Of a DNA stretch of 6,893 bases, positions 5,525 through 6,893 are shown one piece after another (position 1 is the stretch's first letter; each line of letters opens with the position of its first letter). The position numbers and the translations under genes were made by a program. Source of the DNA: Clostridia bacterium (lineage in GTDB: Bacteria > Bacillota_A > Clostridia > Oscillospirales > Acutalibacteraceae); contig JAFSTS010000084.1 of assembly GCA_017445685.1 (NCBI GenBank), positions 1-6,893 of the forward strand, given 5' to 3'. Under the pieces are notes generated by a model. It saw only the letters and a list, made by a program, of their open reading frames with translations. It searched no databases and was not told the DNA's origin.

Positions 5525-6893
5525 ATGTTTTCGAAAAAACAGAAGAAAAAAACACATATTCATTTCAAAATCGTCCTTGCGTTAATAGTAATTTTGAGCA
5601 TAGTTTTTGCTGTAGTCGCGTCGGCGGCTGACAGCGTGTATACCGTTGATATCAGAGAGGGCGATAATGTCATCAGCGTCGAGACTGATCTGAAAGACGC
5701 CTATGAGATAATCGGCAGCCAGCAGATAATCCTTGGTGAAAACGATGAGCTTGACCTGACGGGTTTTGATCCTGCGAACGGCGGTGAGATCGTTGTCTCC
5801 CGTGAATGTAATGTAACGATCGTGGATCATGATCAGGTTATCAAGTCTGTTGCGACAGGAAGCGTGTATGACGCTTTGGAGCAAAACGGCGTATCCTATA
5901 AGAGAAATGATGTAGTAGACCAGTATATTAGTAAATCTGTTTCCGACGGAATGATAATCAATATTGCAAACGGTATTGATTTGAAAGTCATTGAAGGCGG
6001 AAAGACAAAACTTTACGGCGTACCTGCTTCAAGTACCGTAAGCCAGGCGCTTAAATATGCAGGAATCGAGCTTGGTCAGGACGATATTGTTTCTGTTGAC
6101 GAAAAATCTCCTGTTAAGCGGAACATGACCATTAAGATCAGTAGGGTAGAGTATAAGGAAACTACTGAACAGCAGCCGGTGAAATTTGAAACTGTAAAGA
6201 AAAATGTCACTACCGTTCCCGTTGGTGAGACGAAAGTTCAGACCGAGGGTAAGAACGGTGTAAAACAAGTCGTATACAATAATAAATATATTGACGGCAA
6301 GTTTGTTGAAAAGACCGTTAAAGAAGAAAAGGTAATTGAAAAGGCAGTCAATGAAGTGATCCTTGTCGGCGTTAAGCAGCAGACAACTACTGCGGCGGCT
6401 AAGGCAGTTTCGGCGACAACAAAGTCAACTGCTAAAGCAACAACACAGTCAACTACCAAGGCCACAACCAAGGCTGCAACTAAAGCAACAACAAAAGCAG
6501 CCGTAACAACAACGAAAGCGACTACAAAAGCCACTACTAAAGCAACAACAAAGGCGGCAAGTAATAATTCGTCCGTAAAGACTATTTCAAATTTCACCTT
6601 GCCAAGTAAATATACTCTTAATTCCTCAAAAGTTCCGACTTCTTACACAAAGAAGCTCACAGGCTCTGCAACGGCGTATTACGGCGGAACATCGACTTCA
6701 ACAGGCAAGAAACCTCAGCCGGGATATATTGCGGTCGATCCGAGGATAATTCCTTACGGCACAGAGATGTGGATCGTTTCCAACGACGGAAAATATGTCT
6801 ACGGTTACGCGATCGCTGCCGACACAGGCGGATTTATCTATTCCGGCAGTACCCTTTGCGACCTGTACTTCAACACATATAATGAATGCGTCA
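5525..6893 (+). CDS. Secreted DUF348-G5-3D cell-wall protein (YabE/RpfB-like), 3' end outside window
   Basis: The reading frame is open from the ATG to the window edge, 456 complete codons plus one base. A basic start (residues 1-15), a hydrophobic core (16-32) and A-S-A-A (32-35) form a Sec signal peptide, so the protein is exported and wall-associated or secreted. Three DUF348-like repeats follow (about 38-95, 96-150, 151-209), then a G5 domain (about 211-284, ending I-L-V-G-V-K), a Thr/Ala/Lys linker (287-345) and a 3D domain (about 378 onward). The three conserved aspartates of the 3D domain are visible: Asp405 in A-V-D-P, Asp433 in A-D-T-G-G and Asp446 in C-D-L-Y-F. The family includes Bacillus YabE and Rpf-like proteins, linked to peptidoglycan remodelling, with the 3D domain related to the MltA lytic transglycosylase fold. 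Probably only some 10-20 residues are missing, since 3D domains usually end shortly after the third aspartate. It is divergent from asnB and unlikely to belong to the acyl pathway. Confidence 0.9.
   Translation, partial: MFSKKQKKKTHIHFKIVLALIVILSIVFAVVASAADSVYTVDIREGDNVISVETDLKDAYEIIGSQQIILGENDELDLTGFDPANGGEIVVSRECNVTIVDHDQVIKSVATGSVYDALEQNGVSYKRNDVVDQYISKSVSDGMIINIANGIDLKVIEGGKTKLYGVPASSTVSQALKYAGIELGQDDIVSVDEKSPVKRNMTIKISRVEYKETTEQQPVKFETVKKNVTTVPVGETKVQTEGKNGVKQVVYNNKYIDGKFVEKTVKEEKVIEKAVNEVILVGVKQQTTTAAAKAVSATTKSTAKATTQSTTKATTKAATKATTKAAVTTTKATTKATTKATTKAASNNSSVKTISNFTLPSKYTLNSSKVPTSYTKKLTGSATAYYGGTSTSTGKKPQPGYIAVDPRIIPYGTEMWIVSNDGKYVYGYAIAADTGGFIYSGSTLCDLYFNTYNECV
6383..6559 (+). repeat. 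Degenerate 12-bp tandem repeat encoding a Thr/Ala/Lys linker
   Basis: Inside the wall-protein gene, 59 codons (residues 287-345) are nearly all Thr, Ala, Lys or Ser, mostly repeating A-T-T-K. The DNA unit is about AAAGCAACAACA, with many synonymous changes (GCA/GCC/GCG/GCT, ACA/ACT/ACC/ACG) between copies. The protein pattern is thus better kept than the DNA. It is a flexible, positively charged spacer between the G5 and 3D domains that could interact with anionic wall polymers. Confidence 0.85.

Noticed and set aside
5582..5884. Minus-strand open frame of 100 codons
   Set aside because: It lies fully antisense to the signal-peptide and DUF348 region of the wall-protein gene, has no recognisable domain, and the sense frame is well supported.
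6238..6597. Minus-strand open frame rich in Val and Ala that looks like a membrane protein
   Set aside because: It is the antisense of the Thr/Ala/Lys repeat (ACA/GCA codons read backward as TGT/TGC/GTT-type codons). The plus strand carries a coherent DUF348-G5-3D protein through the same region with promoter and RBS.
1..6893. CRISPR arrays, tRNA or rRNA genes, insertion sequences, phage genes
   Set aside because: No direct-repeat/spacer array, cloverleaf, rRNA segment, transposase or integrase was seen on either strand. The only tandem repeat is the coding linker at 6383-6559.

Overview
The window looks like chromosome of a low-GC, Gram-positive anaerobe of the Clostridia, plausibly a gut Oscillospiraceae/Ruminococcus-type organism. 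The basis is a G5/3D wall protein of the YabE/RpfB type with a Thr-Ala-Lys linker, strong GGAGG-type ribosome binding sites, consensus sigma-A promoters and an AsnO-like asparagine synthetase. This placement is inference; no rRNA or other marker gene is present.

Reading along the minus strand, the right-hand gene is a full-length glutamine-hydrolysing asparagine synthetase (5181 to 3346). A perfect 10-bp hairpin follows it. A second promoter (TTGACG, 17 bp, TACAAT) then drives three tightly packed genes: a stand-alone acyl-AMP ligase (3229-1685), a stand-alone condensation-fold acyltransferase (1670-282) and a free-standing acyl carrier protein (267-55). Both junctions have a 14-bp gap, and in both the stop codon TAA lies inside the next gene's Shine-Dalgarno sequence. 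A GC-rich hairpin with a T-tract (12-38) closes the unit at the left edge.

Together the three proteins form a minimal activate/carry/transfer pathway. The ligase would adenylate a carboxylic acid and load it on the ACP phosphopantetheine (Ser34), and the acyltransferase would pass it to an alcohol or amine acceptor. The ligase motifs suggest a fatty or aryl acid rather than an alpha-amino acid. The final product, the acceptor and any export system cannot be read from this window. The adjacent asparagine synthetase may be housekeeping or may supply the acceptor.

Divergently on the plus strand, a perfect-consensus promoter (TTGACA, 17 bp, TATAAT) drives a secreted wall-associated protein starting at 5525 and running off the right edge. 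It has a signal peptide, three DUF348-like repeats, a G5 domain, a low-complexity linker and a 3D domain. The 343-bp divergent intergenic region carries a cluster of TTACAA/TTGTAA hexamers, including a TTACAANTTGTAA palindrome, that no annotated feature explains.
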